From Serpula lacrymans var. lacrymans S7.9 (taxonomy: Eukaryota > Basidiomycota > Agaricomycetes > Boletales > Serpulaceae), in the NCBI RefSeq assembly GCF_000218685.1, contig NW_006763291.1, forward strand, positions 1,334,286 to 1,398,285: a stretch of DNA of 64,000 bases. Reading direction: 5' to 3'. Under the pieces are notes generated by a model that saw nothing but the letters and a program-made list of their open reading frames with translations, was not told where the DNA came from and did no database searches. Positions within the stretch are counted from its first letter, which is position 1, and every line of letters starts with the position of its first letter. Below, one piece after another: positions 62,076 through 64,000 of this stretch. The position numbers and the translations under genes were made by a program.

Positions 62076-64000
62076 TCAAATGAGCTCAGACTCATCGGCA
62101 TTGAGAACCAACGCTGTAAAGAATCTAATAATCTCGACAAAGTTGTCGGCTTCCATTACTAACATAGAAATCAGACTCATGTCACAATTAAGAATAGCGT
62201 ATAAACATGCCTTCATTCACAGTGTGAGGATTGTTAGGTAGACAGCCTCCTAACCTTACATGGCGGTAACGGAAGATGTGATCGGTGAGCTTCCAGTAGT
62301 GCCGAGTATCTGCCAGATTGTATTCAGCATAGAGTTGAAGTCAAGCGGGAAGAAGCATACCGGTATTGCCTGGCATAATGCCGGGGCTTACCACGACGTT
62401 ATTGTCGCCCTTAATACCCCTGTGAGAATTATACGCCGCCTTGATCGTACCAGATAGAAGGTCGTATGGCGCGGCATTCTCATCAGTTGGGCTGACTGGC
62501 GCGGGTTCCGTGCCCGTTCCCCAAGCATCGCTCAAGTTTAACGACCCATAGGCGGGGACATCAGGTTCAGAAAGGGAGGCGCCGAATGCAGTATAAGACA
62601 AGTTGAAGCCGCTGGCAAGAGGCCGAAGCAGATCTGTCTGTCGGCTTGTAGTTTCGTTGAGAGAGCTATGATGTACAAGTGGGTGAGCAAAAAAAAAAAA
62701 TGCAAGGTGACCCTCATTCAACACCAACCTTTCCGTAGATATACGGTGGTTGACGACAGCCCACGCTTGTTCGGGCAGGGCATTTGTCTTAATTCCACCT
62801 TGAATCAAGTTAATGGATTGCGTGGTGCCTACCAGGGTCTTAAACATGGGGTTTTGCAGGAGGAGTATCTCAGCTTCACGGAGCGCTTCATCAGAATATT
62901 GCGACAACCGAATGTTTTTTCTCAAAGCTGGGAGCATTTCTGGACCGTGCTCAGCGAGACATTGGGCAGTTTTGTAGGTTGGTGAACCCCTGGTCTATCC
63001 GAAGACTCAGACAGCGCAATGAAGAGCCCAGCAGATATCCGAACTTACCAGGTGAGCTTCAAACGGATTTTCCTCAATTTCGACTAAGAGTTTTGCCAAC
63101 ATCCCGATACTCTGAGAGAGAAAAATTAGCTAGATATATGATGAGTGGAGAGATCATGAAGCACAGTATGAGGAGGAGGAACACTGGAATGACCGCCTGG
63201 AGAGGCGAGGTCGATCCGTATATGTAAGGTGCCTTTCTCTGCAATTCCCGGCAGAGCGAAAATTTGACCGTACTGTGGTCCGTAACCAACTGGAAGCAGT
63301 CATTAACATGATGCTCTCCCTTCATAGCTGAAAGAACTCACCGCCTTCATCGATGAGCATTGCAAAGGATTTTGGGCCAAATTTCTCTAGCATCACTGTT
63401 GCAAGGGATCGTGCACCCTGCATGAAGTAACTTTTAGTATTTGCAGCTGAGCTCGCAATCGTGTGAATTACTTACATTAAGACCACCGATCTCCTCGTCA
63501 ATTCCAAAAGCTAACACAACGGAACGAGTGGGCTTGAATTTTAGCTCTAACAAAGACTCAACGGCAGACCTACGCTATAAGCTTGATACATATTTAGCGC
63601 GATAAGAATAGGGGACTTACATTATGCCGATTAAACCATGCTTATCATCCGAGCTCCCACGACCCCAGATATATTCACCTAGGATCGATAAGAAAGACGT
63701 TCTGTGAGCTCAAAGCGTAAGAAAGGCTAACCGTCGAAATGGCCTGAAAATGGTTCGTGTTGCCATTGACCAAGTGTGGCATTTTCGACAGGTATCACAT
63801 CTTGCAACGAGTGACATGAGCGTCAGCAATGATCATGATTTTAATTACAGACCTTGGTGCGCGGCAAGAAGTAAAGGCTTAAGAGAAGCATCTGAGCCTT
63901 TCCACTCATACAACAGTCCGTAAGTGTTGACTTTGGTCAGTTCGAGAGCCGTGTGACTAAGACGTAGTGAGATATGCCCTCAACAAATTTGTGAACCTGA
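62076..64000 (-). CDS. CPS1: Carboxypeptidase S, peptidase family M20 (5' part outside window)
   Basis: Vacuolar zinc metallopeptidase that trims C-terminal residues from peptides, or a related aminoacylase. The window holds most of the catalytic region. Zinc ligand motif LLLAAHQ|DVIPVEN is split by an intron; then QWQHEPFSGHFDG, YIWGRGSSDDKHGLIGI, and the catalytic Glu in LAFGIDEEIGG. GARSLATVMLEKFGPKSFA and the lid-domain motif IAEKGTLHIRIDLASPGGHS plus SVPPPHTVL follow. Near the end come DNNVVVSPGIMPGNTDTRHYW, KLTDHIFRYRH, and HTVNE with the last metal-binding His. The final exon ends NADESELI, stop 62078-62076. The last intron (62210-62159) has a GC donor (AAG|GCATGT) and no GT alternative keeps the frame. 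The N-terminus, where yeast Cps1 has its membrane anchor, lies beyond the right edge. Confidence 0.92.

Overview
The window is a 64 kb piece of a filamentous basidiomycete genome, most likely an Agaricomycete. The grounds are dense introns of about 50-65 nt, several very small exons, closely spaced genes on both strands, and conserved but unnamed low-complexity proteins of the kind common in mushroom-forming fungi. One assembly gap of 100 Ns (26676-26775) lies inside a gene.

Layout. 1-6.6 kb: the 5' part of an atypical G-alpha gene, then a degraded, transposon-rich-looking stretch. 6.6-17.7 kb: four minus-strand genes, namely a La-motif RNA-binding protein, an HSL-type alpha/beta hydrolase, a conserved unknown protein, and adenosylhomocysteinase. 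17.7-21.4 kb: a gene-poor interval with a TA-flanked MITE-like inverted repeat and an 18-bp palindrome. 21.4-29 kb: a coiled-coil unknown protein, a glutathione S-transferase, and a Kar5/Tht1-type nuclear fusion gene broken by the gap. 29.5-34.6 kb: a 1577-residue protein combining an array of PPGL repeats, a CCCH zinc finger, an RRM and a C-terminal RING-IBR-RING ubiquitin ligase. 34.8-43.6 kb: two serine/proline-rich unknown proteins, ATP synthase subunit K, an Rrg7-like protein and a GPI-anchored GH16 glucanase. 43.6-47.9 kb is mostly empty. 47.9-64 kb: mitochondrial ornithine carrier, mitochondrial ribosome recycling factor, a SNF2-RING ATPase of the Uls1 type, a peroxisomal ABCD half-transporter, an unknown acidic protein, and a vacuolar carboxypeptidase S that runs off the right edge.

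The genes do not form a pathway cluster; the content is mainly housekeeping. Four nuclear genes for mitochondrial proteins lie within 11 kb (ATP19, RRG7-like, ornithine carrier, RRF), possibly by chance. The most unusual item is the PPGL-repeat/CCCH/RRM/RBR protein, whose repeats match the known ligand of SMY2-type GYF domains, suggesting an mRNA-bound ubiquitin ligase. Gene-structure points of note are three GC-AG introns, a 7-nt terminal exon in adenosylhomocysteinase that restores the conserved C-terminal tyrosine, and an 8-nt first exon in ATP19.
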